Below are positions 8,716-17,048 of a stretch of DNA of 64,000 nt, in pieces. Positions within the stretch are counted from its first letter, which is position 1; each line of letters begins with the position of its first letter. Source of the stretch: Cohaesibacter sp. ES.047 (GTDB taxonomy: Bacteria > Pseudomonadota > Alphaproteobacteria > Rhizobiales > Cohaesibacteraceae); NCBI RefSeq assembly GCF_900215505.1, contig NZ_LT907844.1, positions 3,364,001 to 3,428,000 on the forward strand, written 5' to 3'. Under the pieces are notes generated by a model that saw only the letters and a list, made by a program, of their open reading frames with translations, had not been told where the DNA came from and ran no database searches. Both the position numbers and the translations under genes were made by a program.

Positions 8716-9393
8716 ATGCGTATTCTGATTATCGAGGACGACATCGAGGCTGCCAGCTACCTGATCAAGGGTCTGAAGGAAGCCGGCCACGTCTGTGAGC
8801 ATGCTTCCGACGGAGACGAAGGGCTGGAAAGTGCGCAGGAGGGTGGTTTCGACATCATGATCGTCGATCGAATGCTTCCCAAACGAGACGGTCTTTCCAT
8901 CATCGAGAGCCGACGCGCGGAAGGTGATGAGACGCCAGTCCTTATCTTGTCTGCACTTGGTGAGGTTGATGACCGTGTCACAGGGCTTCGGGCGGGTGGA
9001 GACGATTATCTCACCAAACCGTATGCCTTCTCCGAGCTTCTTGCTCGTATCGAGGTTATGGCGCGACGCCGAAACACAAGTGAAGTCGAAACCATGTACC
9101 GGCTTGCAGACCTTGAGCTGGATCGCCTGTCACACACCGTCAAGCGCGCAGGTCAATCTATTCTCTTGCAACCGCGCGAGTTTCGTCTGCTCGAGTATCT
9201 GATGAAAAATGCAGGGCAGGTGGTGACACGAACGATGCTTTTGGAAAATGTGTGGGATTACCATTTTGATCCGCAGACCAACGTGATTGATGTTCATATC
9301 TCGCGGTTGCGCGCCAAAATCGACAAGGGATTCGACCCCGCATTGCTTCAGACCGTGCGTGGATCCGGTTACAGTCTACGTGTGCCCGACTAG
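8716..9393 (+). CDS. OmpR/PhoB-family response regulator
   Basis: A 225-residue two-domain regulator. The receiver domain has acidic residues in IEDD, phospho-acceptor D51 (MIVDRMLPKRDG) and the conserved lysine in LTKPY. The winged-helix effector domain (about 125-222) ends in VRGSGYSLR, characteristic of OmpR/PhoB proteins. It is the partner of the histidine kinase 84 bp downstream. The pair sits between degP and glnE in rhizobial genomes, but its stimulus cannot be read from sequence. ATG is preceded by GAGGCTTAAT. Confidence 0.95.
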   Translation: MRILIIEDDIEAASYLIKGLKEAGHVCEHASDGDEGLESAQEGGFDIMIVDRMLPKRDGLSIIESRRAEGDETPVLILSALGEVDDRVTGLRAGGDDYLTKPYAFSELLARIEVMARRRNTSEVETMYRLADLELDRLSHTVKRAGQSILLQPREFRLLEYLMKNAGQVVTRTMLLENVWDYHFDPQTNVIDVHISRLRAKIDKGFDPALLQTVRGSGYSLRVPD

Positions 9394-9477
9394 GCTCACC
9401 CCATTGGCGATGACAGATCGAAGCGATGCCCTGCGCTTCGAGGGGCGAACAAGGCAGTACAGGAAAGCACAACCCTC

Positions 9478-10986
9478 ATGGCAGTGGGATCGATCAATAA
9501 AATCATGCGGACGACGGCCTTCAAGCTATCCGCAATCTATTTGATCATATTCACGATCTTTGCCATCTTCCTCATCGTCTATATTTCGCTCAATACCCAG
9601 ATTCTGATCACGCGACAACTCAACTCCACGATCGATGCCGAGGTGCGGGGGCTTGTTGAACAATACCGATCCAGTGGTCTGCCAGGTCTCGTGAAGGTCA
9701 TTGAGGACCGATCCAACAGGCCCGGAGCCAGCTTGTATCTCGTCACTGACTTTCGTGGCCACTATGTTGCCGGTAATGTGGCGGCTCTGCCCGACTGGGT
9801 GCTCGACAAACGGGGGGCTGTCGAGCAGTCTGTGCCGTATCAAAGGTTGGGAGACACCAGCCGTAACGAATACAACGCAGCAGTCAGCGTCTATGAGATC
9901 TTTGGCGGCTATCGATTGCTCGTCGGACGAGATGTTGGCGAACGGGAACTGTTTCGCAAAGTCGTCGAGCAGGCCTTCATCGTCTCGGCCATCCTGATGA
10001 TTGTCCTTGCGATGCTGGCCTGGTTCTTTGTCTCTCGCAAGGTTCTCAAGCGCATCGATGTCATCACGGATGCATCGCATCGTATCATGCGTGGGCAGCT
10101 TGATGAGCGTCTTCCTGTGACCCAAGCTGGCGACGAGTTTGACAGGCTATCGGAAAGCCTCAACACGATGCTATCGCGCATTGAAGCGTTGATGCAGGGC
10201 CTTAAGGAAGTTTCCGATAATATCGCCCATGATCTCAAAACGCCGCTGACCCGCCTTCGCAATCGGGTTGAACTGACGCTGAGCACCGAGAGTGCCGACA
10301 TGGAAGGCTACCGTCAGGCGCTTGAGCAGACACTGGACGAATCCGAAACGCTCATCCGCACGTTTGATGCCCTGTTGCGGATTGCCCGCGTCGAGGCCAA
10401 AAATGTTCAGATCGAGAAAGCCCCGCTTGATATCGGCTTCCTCGCTGCAGATATGGCTGAGTTGTACGAACCTGTCGCCGAAGACGAGGGCGCGCTCCTG
10501 ACATGGGAGGCTGAGCCCGGATACATGATTTTGGGCAACAGGGAGTTGATCTCGCAGGCGGTTGCAAATCTCATTGACAATGCCATGAAATATGCGGTTC
10601 GACATGTCGCCGCTCATTGCGAAACGTCCGGTCATGAAGGGGAGTTGCCCGATCAGGCACGTATCCATGTCAAAGTGGCCGAGGAGACCGAGGCCGCGGG
10701 TAAACCGCCCATTCGACCTTCGATCATCTTGAGCATCTCGGATAACGGTCCCGGGATTGCCAAGGAAGACCGGGCGCGCGTTCTGCAACGCTTTGTTCGC
10801 CTTGATAAAAGCCGCACGCAGCCCGGATCTGGGCTGGGGCTCAGTCTTGTCAACGCGGTGGCCAGTCTGCATGAGGCTCGTATCGAACTCGAGGATAATG
10901 AACCGGGCCTCATCTTTTCCATCCACTTTCCGGCCCTTGCACCAGAAGCGGCGGACGACGCGATCACCGATCTTGCAGATGAATGA
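9478..10986 (+). CDS. HAMP-domain sensor histidine kinase
   Basis: Membrane sensor kinase of 502 residues, presumed partner of the preceding OmpR-type regulator. Two membrane helices (about 16-36 and 165-185) flank a periplasmic domain of roughly 130 residues. A HAMP linker follows, then the HisKA box with H251 (NIAHDLKTPLTRLR), and a catalytic ATPase domain with N box NLIDNAMKYA, G1 box DNGPGIAKEDR and G2 box GSGLGLSLV. The region between N and G1 boxes is extended by some 40 residues. The start at 9478 follows CAGGAAAG; an ATG at 9505 lacks a ribosome-binding site. Confidence 0.94.
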   Translation: MAVGSINKIMRTTAFKLSAIYLIIFTIFAIFLIVYISLNTQILITRQLNSTIDAEVRGLVEQYRSSGLPGLVKVIEDRSNRPGASLYLVTDFRGHYVAGNVAALPDWVLDKRGAVEQSVPYQRLGDTSRNEYNAAVSVYEIFGGYRLLVGRDVGERELFRKVVEQAFIVSAILMIVLAMLAWFFVSRKVLKRIDVITDASHRIMRGQLDERLPVTQAGDEFDRLSESLNTMLSRIEALMQGLKEVSDNIAHDLKTPLTRLRNRVELTLSTESADMEGYRQALEQTLDESETLIRTFDALLRIARVEAKNVQIEKAPLDIGFLAADMAELYEPVAEDEGALLTWEAEPGYMILGNRELISQAVANLIDNAMKYAVRHVAAHCETSGHEGELPDQARIHVKVAEETEAAGKPPIRPSIILSISDNGPGIAKEDRARVLQRFVRLDKSRTQPGSGLGLSLVNAVASLHEARIELEDNEPGLIFSIHFPALAPEAADDAITDLADE

Positions 10987-11035
10987 GTGAGATGGTACCC
11001 CCGAAGCCTGACGAAAGAGAAGTGAGGGGGAAAGC

Positions 11036-14017
11036 ATGACCGACACGCCATCCTGCGGGGCTGCCATTCATTCATTTTGGCAACAGAGTGCTGCGCTGCC
11101 ACTGTTGGGTGAGGCGGACGAATTGCTGGAAACTCTCCATGAGCGCCGGCAAGTGCTGCTTGACAAGGATCCTGATGCCGTCGATGCCGTTGCGCTCATC
11201 GATGTGGCCTTGGAGACACCGGTCATCAAACGCCTGCTTGCTGCCGTGTTCGAAACGTCGGACTATCTCAAGGACCTTATCCTGAAGGACCTCGCGAGCC
11301 TGTGTGTGATCTTGTCTGAAGATCCTGGCGAGCATCTTTCCATGCTCTGCACCAGAGCCATCAGCGAAGCTCAGGAAAACGAGGCTGCTGCGATGCGTCA
11401 CCTGCGCCTTGTTAAGCAGGACGCCGCCCTGACCATAGCGCTTGCCGATCTGACGGGGCAATGGTCGGTCAAGCAGACAACCAACGCACTGACCGACATC
11501 GCTGATGCTACTTTGCGCGGCGCATTGCGATTTGCCCTGCGCGACTTTCATCGCCGCAAGAAAGTGACCCTAGCCAACCCGGACGATCCGGAGCTGGATT
11601 GCGGCTATGTCGCGCTGGCCATGGGAAAACATGGGGCTGGCGAGCTCAACTATTCCTCTGACATCGATCTCATCATTCTCTATGACAGCGAAAACAGCTG
11701 CTGCGAGGACAAGTGGGAGAAGAGCAAAACCTTTGTTCGCCTCACACGACAGGTCGTCAAGCTCATGCAAGAGCGCACATCGGACGGCTATGTCTTCCGC
11801 ACAGATCTGCGACTGCGACCAGACCCCGGAGCAACGCCTCCGGCGGTCTCCGTGCTCGCGGCCTTGCAATATTACGAGAGCATGGGTCAGAACTGGGAAC
11901 GGGCGGCGTTGATCAAGGCACGGGCCTGTGCCGGTGATATCAAGGTCGGTGTAGGATTTCTCAACGAGATTGTTCCCTTTATTTGGCGAAAGTATTTTGA
12001 TTATGCAGCGTTAGCCGATGTGCATTCCATCAAGCGCCAGATCAATGCCCATAAAGGGCATGGCAAGATCGCCATCCATGGGCACAATGTAAAACTTGGG
12101 CGCGGTGGTATCCGGGAAATCGAGTTTTTCGTGCAGACCCAGCAGTTGATCGCGGGGGGGCGCAATCCGCAATTGCGTGGCCGGGAGACGCTTCCGATGC
12201 TGGCCGAACTGGTCGATCTTACATGGATCGAACCAGAAGCAAGAGACGAGCTTGGCAAGGCCTATGCCTTCTTGCGCAAGGTCGAGCACCGCATCCAGAT
12301 GCAACGCGACGAACAGTCCCACACATTGCCTACCAGCGATGAAGGAATTGCAGAAATCGGGCGCATGATGGGCTACGAAGACGCCGAAGCGTTCAAGCGT
12401 GATTTGCGTCAATGGTTCGAATGCGTGCAGGACCATTATGTCAATCTCTTCAAAGAAGAACAGGAGCTTGGCGGCGAAAGTGGTGGCAACCTTGTCTTCA
12501 CCGGGGAGGATGACGATCCTGACACGCTGGAGACCCTTGCTAAAATGGGATTTCAGAGACCTGCAGAAGTGACCAAAGCGATCCGCAGCTGGCATTTTGG
12601 GCGCTATCCGGCGACCCGATCAACCAAGGCGCGGGAACGGCTGACAGAGTTTACGCCCGATCTTCTCAAGGCTCTCAGCAAGACCGACAATGCCGATGCT
12701 GCGTTCAATGCCTTCAACAGCTTCCTTGCGGCATTGCCGTCCGGTGTTCAGGTCTTTTCCCTGCTGCGCAACAACCCGCAATTGCTTGAAATACTTGCCA
12801 TTGTGCTCGGTGCTTCTCCTCGGCTTGCTCATATTGTTGCGCGGCGTCCACGTGTGATCGACGCGCTGCTGGATCCCGCTTTTCTCGGCGACATGCTGGA
12901 ACGCGAAACGCTGGAAATGCAACTGGGTCGCAGTCTGGGTGAAGCAACCTGTTATGAGGACGCCCTCGATGCAGCCCGCATCTTCGGGCAGGAGCAGATG
13001 TTCCTTATCGGGGTGCGTATTCTGATGGGGTCCATTTCGGCCTCACAGGCCGGTGCCGCTTATGCCATGCTCGCCGGTGTGATCATTCGCTTCATGCTCG
13101 ATTACAGCTGCGAAGAGCTAGAGCAGCGCCACGGCAAGCTTACCGGAGGCGCGGTTGTTGTGCTCGCTATGGGCAAGCTTGGTGGTGAGGAGATGACCGC
13201 CACGTCGGACCTCGACCTGATCCTCCTTTATGATCACGACGAGGACGCCAAGATGTCAGACGGTGAAAAACCTTTGGCTCCGACGCAATATTATGCCCGT
13301 CTGACCAAGCGGTTGATCACCGCTCTATCCGCCCCGACAGGGGAGGGCGATCTGTATGAGGTGGATTTCCGTCTCCGTCCTTCTGGTCATTCTGGACCGC
13401 TTGCAACATCCCTTCGGTCCTTCAAGCGCTACCATGCGACAGATTCATGGACGTGGGAGCATATGGCGCTTTCTCGGGCGCGGGTCATCGCGGGGGATGA
13501 AAAGCTGTCCACGAGGGTAAGGACTGAAATTCAGGCCGTCCTTGGTCGGGAGCGGGACGCTGACGCAATCAGGTCCGATGTAGCCAAGATGAGGGCGCGT
13601 ATTGAGAAGGAAAAGGGCTCTTCGGACATATGGAACATCAAGCAAGTTGCGGGCGGTCTGGTTGATGTCGAGTTCATCGCGCAGGCACACCAACTGATCC
13701 ACGGGCGTGCGCATCCAGAGATCCTGCATCCCAACACGGCAGAATGCTTGCGGCTCTGTGTCGAGCACGGCCTCATTGATCGCGGCGACGGTGAGATCCT
13801 TTTGCCAGCCATCAAGCTATATCATGATCTGACGCAAATTCTGCGGGTTTGCCTGTCCGGTGCGTTTGATCCTGCTGCCTCGGCAAAAGGCTTGCGTGAC
13901 GTCGTGGTCGCGGCATCTGAGGACCCAACCATAGACCAGCTTCAGGTCCGTCTGAAAGACTATCAGGCTGAAGTGCGCGCTTGCTTTGAGCGCATAATCG
14001 GCCCGGTCAGCGGCTAG
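11036..14017 (+). CDS. glnE: GlnE, bifunctional glutamine synthetase adenylyltransferase/adenylyl-removing enzyme
   Basis: GlnE controls glutamine synthetase by adding AMP (low nitrogen demand) or removing it, under PII control. At 993 residues it has the two nucleotidyltransferase domains of the family: the N-terminal adenylyl-removing domain with GKHGAGELNYSSDIDLIILYD-type motif around 197-216 (D209, D211), and the C-terminal adenylyltransferase domain with GKLGGEEMTATSDLDLILL around 713-731 (D725, D727). Each is followed by a helical bundle. The start follows GAGGGGGAAAGC. Position after a two-component pair and before a PleC-like kinase matches rhizobial synteny. Confidence 0.97.
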   Translation: MTDTPSCGAAIHSFWQQSAALPLLGEADELLETLHERRQVLLDKDPDAVDAVALIDVALETPVIKRLLAAVFETSDYLKDLILKDLASLCVILSEDPGEHLSMLCTRAISEAQENEAAAMRHLRLVKQDAALTIALADLTGQWSVKQTTNALTDIADATLRGALRFALRDFHRRKKVTLANPDDPELDCGYVALAMGKHGAGELNYSSDIDLIILYDSENSCCEDKWEKSKTFVRLTRQVVKLMQERTSDGYVFRTDLRLRPDPGATPPAVSVLAALQYYESMGQNWERAALIKARACAGDIKVGVGFLNEIVPFIWRKYFDYAALADVHSIKRQINAHKGHGKIAIHGHNVKLGRGGIREIEFFVQTQQLIAGGRNPQLRGRETLPMLAELVDLTWIEPEARDELGKAYAFLRKVEHRIQMQRDEQSHTLPTSDEGIAEIGRMMGYEDAEAFKRDLRQWFECVQDHYVNLFKEEQELGGESGGNLVFTGEDDDPDTLETLAKMGFQRPAEVTKAIRSWHFGRYPATRSTKARERLTEFTPDLLKALSKTDNADAAFNAFNSFLAALPSGVQVFSLLRNNPQLLEILAIVLGASPRLAHIVARRPRVIDALLDPAFLGDMLERETLEMQLGRSLGEATCYEDALDAARIFGQEQMFLIGVRILMGSISASQAGAAYAMLAGVIIRFMLDYSCEELEQRHGKLTGGAVVVLAMGKLGGEEMTATSDLDLILLYDHDEDAKMSDGEKPLAPTQYYARLTKRLITALSAPTGEGDLYEVDFRLRPSGHSGPLATSLRSFKRYHATDSWTWEHMALSRARVIAGDEKLSTRVRTEIQAVLGRERDADAIRSDVAKMRARIEKEKGSSDIWNIKQVAGGLVDVEFIAQAHQLIHGRAHPEILHPNTAECLRLCVEHGLIDRGDGEILLPAIKLYHDLTQILRVCLSGAFDPAASAKGLRDVVVAASEDPTIDQLQVRLKDYQAEVRACFERIIGPVSG

Positions 14018-14343
14018 ACTCTACCAGTTTTATGGCGTGGTGCCCGATTTATGGCGTGGTGGTGGAAGGGCATGGCTCGCCCCACAAAAATGCCCCGGAC
14101 AAAATAGAAACCTTTGGGGTCCGGGGCGAGTTGCCAGCAATATGGAGGCGGCTGCTGTTGCCCATTGGGAACTGGTGTCCGCCTGAGCGCCTCCTCGGGA
14201 GAAGTCTGGATGTCGCCATCCTGAACAGTTGCAAACAAAACACCGGTAAGCACTAGAACGGCTATCTGTCGCAATTTACTTTTTAACTCTGCCTGCGATT
14301 CGCCCTTGTTACTTTGTGATTTATCAAACAAAGGTAATTAAGG
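14018..14343. other. Gene-free stretch between glnE and the PleC-like kinase
   Basis: No convincing gene. A 14-bp direct repeat TTTATGGCGTGGTG occurs at 14029-14042 and 14048-14061, right after the glnE stop. A minus-strand terminator lies at 14085-14127 and probably serves the kinase gene, which ends at 14344. A 105-codon minus-strand frame crosses the terminator, begins with TTG and has no ribosome-binding site; it is not called. Confidence 0.5.
14085..14127 (-). terminator. Minus-strand terminator downstream of the PleC-like kinase
   Basis: Read on the minus strand, GCCCCGGAC (14127-14119) pairs with GTCCGGGGC (14100-14092) around an 18-nt loop and is followed by ATTTTTG. It lies about 215 bp beyond the kinase stop codon, so the transcript would carry a long 3' tail. 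Confidence 0.75.
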
Positions 14344-16860
14344 CTAATCGTTTGCGTGCATTGGCAATTTGACGATTACAGTCGTGCCCTGACCAATCCG
14401 TGAGCGGATCTTCATCGTGCCACCGGAGAGCTGCACGATTGTCCGCGCAATGGCGAGGCCGAGGCCGGAACCCTTGTGGTTCTTGGTGAACTGGTTCTGC
14501 ACCTGTTCAAATGGCTTGCCGATGCGGTTGAGCGCTGATTGCGGTATGCCAACGCCAGAATCCGTTATTGTCAGGACCGACCAGCCATCTCGTTCGTAGC
14601 CGTTCAGCGTCACATCACCGCCTTTGGGTGTGAATTTCACGGCATTGTCCAGAAGCTTGTGGAGCACCTGTTCTATGAGATGCGGATCGGCGAATGCCGC
14701 CATGGTCTCGGGCAGCTTCTCTTGTATCGTGAGCTCTCTTTCCGCTGCTAACTCACCCAGCCCTTCCTCTTTGATTGATGCAATGATGGATACCAGCTCC
14801 GTAGGTTCCGGTTTCACATCAAGTTCACCATCTTCAAGGCGTGACATGTCGAGAATGTCGTTGATGAGATGCAGCAAATACGAGCCACTGCGATGAATGT
14901 CTGAAGAATAGTCCCGATACTTGTCTGTCTTGTGTTTGCCAAAGATCTCCTGCTTCATGACTTCGGAGAAGCCGATGATCGCGTTGAGCGGCGTCCGGAA
15001 CTCGTGAGAAATGTTGGCAAGGAACTGTGATTTTGCACGATTGGCTGCTTCGGCATTGTCTTTTTCCTTGGCGTATTTTTCAGTCAGCTCCACCAACTGC
15101 TGCGCCTGGGTCTCAAGGGTCTGGCGTGAGCGACGCAGATCGTCGACGCTTGCGATCAGTTCCTGTTCACTTTCGACCAGTCGTTGCTCCTGAACCTTCA
15201 ATTTGGAAATATCGGTCCCAACAGAGACAAACCCTCCGTCGCGGGTGCGTCGCTCACTGATCTGTAGCCAGCGGCCATCCATGAGCTGAACCTTGTAGGT
15301 CCGAGCCTGATTGGGCCAATCGCTCTCCATCATCGTCTGCAGTGAAGGATCGAACGCAGCGTCATCTTCATCGACAGCAACAACTCGAGGCTCTCCATGG
15401 TCCATCAATTCGCTGTAGCTAAGGCCTGCAATCGCTTCATCATCGGCTATGTTATGCAGCTGCCTGTAAGGACGATTGCACAGGACCAGGCGGCTGTTCT
15501 TGTCCCATAGCACGAAGGCCTCGGGGATGGTGTCGACCGCGTCGCGCAGACGAATGTCCGCGAGCATCTGCTGTTCCTTGTTGGCGATCTGTTCGGTCAC
15601 GTCCATGGCAACACCCATCAGATGCAGCCGGTTGTTGCGGCACTGCGTGAGTTCGCCACGCAAGTGGAACCAGACCCAATGCCCGGAGTCATGACGCAGG
15701 CGCAATTGGTGGTCCAGCATGATCTGACCGGAGCTCAGAAGCGAGTCTACATATTGCAGAAGATTGCTGTCTTCCGGGTGCAGACGGTTGTTGATGGTGG
15801 CAACACCGAGCAGGTCATCGCGTGGCTCCATGCCCAGCAGGTCATACATCGATTTTGACCAGTAGATATGCCCGCTCGCAAGGTCCCAGTCCCATAGACC
15901 CGATCGGGATCGTGCCAGAGACGTTTCCATGCGCCGGATTGTCGAAGCATAAATGCTGTCCGCTTCCTTGGCCCGGGCGCCTTGGCTGAAGAAGGCATAG
16001 ACGACCAGCAGGATGACTGAACTCATCATAACGAAGATGATGACGTTGCCAGCCACGGCAGAGCGCCATTGCCGCATCATGTGAGCGGTGTCGCGGATGA
16101 CGGTTACCGATCCGCGGCCGCCACCCAGGTGGTGTACGGTGGCGAGCGCTGAGATGTCATCTCCAAGAGTGATATCGAACACACCTGCGCTTGCGCCAAA
16201 CGTCGACAGAGCCTGCGTTCTACCCAGCAAGTCAACCAGCGTCTTGCGCATGTCCTGTGCCGCGCGTGGAATTGAGGCGACGATCATGCCCGTGCTATCA
16301 GTCAGGTAAATCTGATAATTCTCGGCAAGGCCGAGCGACGGCAGAGCCGCGAATAGCCACTCCTGATAGATTAGCCTGCTTGGCGTTGTCTGGATGGTTG
16401 CTCGTTGCGTTGGCGTTTGTGTTGCTGAATTGTCTGCAGGAGATGTTGTCGATGAACCGGGCGGGATGACGGCCTTGGCCGGATTGCCGGTCGTGATGCG
16501 CGTGGCATTGTCCAGCCGTTGCTTCTCCACGCTCTGCGCAAAGGCGTTTAGCTTGCTACCGACCTTTTCGGTAACAAGCGCCGCCATTAGTTGGATTTCC
16601 TGTTTGATCGAACTTTCGATGTCAGCGCGCTCGGCCATCAATTCGGTGCCACGCCAAATGCCCACCAAGGCGATGAAGGTGAGAATGATGACGGGGATGA
16701 TGCGTCTGAGCCATGGCTCTTCCCGAACGCGCTCAAAATAGGAGGGATCGGCGATCAGGCGAGCAGGGCCGGCGACGCCAGTGGCCGTGTCACCCTGTCT
16801 CGGTCCGAAAAAACCGAATCGTGCTCCCTTGGGCGCGCTGGCGACCTCGGCCTGCGTCAT
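14344..16860 (-). CDS. pleC: PleC-like PAS sensor histidine kinase
   Basis: Membrane histidine kinase of 838 residues, close to the 842 of Caulobacter PleC. A cytoplasmic N-terminal tail is followed by membrane helices at about 53-70 and 271-291 flanking a 200-residue periplasmic region. Two PAS domains (about 318-425 and 435-555) and a coiled coil follow. The HisKA box has H619 (NISHEFRTPLNAIIGFSEVM) and the ATPase domain ends with GSGLGLAIARTIV. PleC sets the phosphorylation of DivK and PleD at the cell pole. I use the name because of architecture, length and location between glnE and pepN, where rhizobial pleC is known; another PAS kinase of this group is the alternative. Confidence 0.75.
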   Translation of the reverse strand: MTQAEVASAPKGARFGFFGPRQGDTATGVAGPARLIADPSYFERVREEPWLRRIIPVIILTFIALVGIWRGTELMAERADIESSIKQEIQLMAALVTEKVGSKLNAFAQSVEKQRLDNATRITTGNPAKAVIPPGSSTTSPADNSATQTPTQRATIQTTPSRLIYQEWLFAALPSLGLAENYQIYLTDSTGMIVASIPRAAQDMRKTLVDLLGRTQALSTFGASAGVFDITLGDDISALATVHHLGGGRGSVTVIRDTAHMMRQWRSAVAGNVIIFVMMSSVILLVVYAFFSQGARAKEADSIYASTIRRMETSLARSRSGLWDWDLASGHIYWSKSMYDLLGMEPRDDLLGVATINNRLHPEDSNLLQYVDSLLSSGQIMLDHQLRLRHDSGHWVWFHLRGELTQCRNNRLHLMGVAMDVTEQIANKEQQMLADIRLRDAVDTIPEAFVLWDKNSRLVLCNRPYRQLHNIADDEAIAGLSYSELMDHGEPRVVAVDEDDAAFDPSLQTMMESDWPNQARTYKVQLMDGRWLQISERRTRDGGFVSVGTDISKLKVQEQRLVESEQELIASVDDLRRSRQTLETQAQQLVELTEKYAKEKDNAEAANRAKSQFLANISHEFRTPLNAIIGFSEVMKQEIFGKHKTDKYRDYSSDIHRSGSYLLHLINDILDMSRLEDGELDVKPEPTELVSIIASIKEEGLGELAAERELTIQEKLPETMAAFADPHLIEQVLHKLLDNAVKFTPKGGDVTLNGYERDGWSVLTITDSGVGIPQSALNRIGKPFEQVQNQFTKNHKGSGLGLAIARTIVQLSGGTMKIRSRIGQGTTVIVKLPMHAND

Positions 16861-17048
16861 ACCCTATCCCCTTGGTCTAGTGTTCAAAACTGTACCGGAG
16901 GTGTGCCGCATCTCCGAATACATACATTTGAATCAACTCGGGGTGATTTGTCTAGAGTCGACAAGGAATTTTTTGGTTAACGACAGATTAACAAGTCTCA
17001 GTTAGCTGTTAACGGATTTTGATTCTGTTAATGAATCGGCCGATTTCT

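Noticed and set aside
14014-14331. Minus-strand frame of 105 codons between glnE and the PleC-like kinase
   Set aside because: It starts with TTG, lacks a ribosome-binding site, and a strong terminator on its own strand cuts through it.
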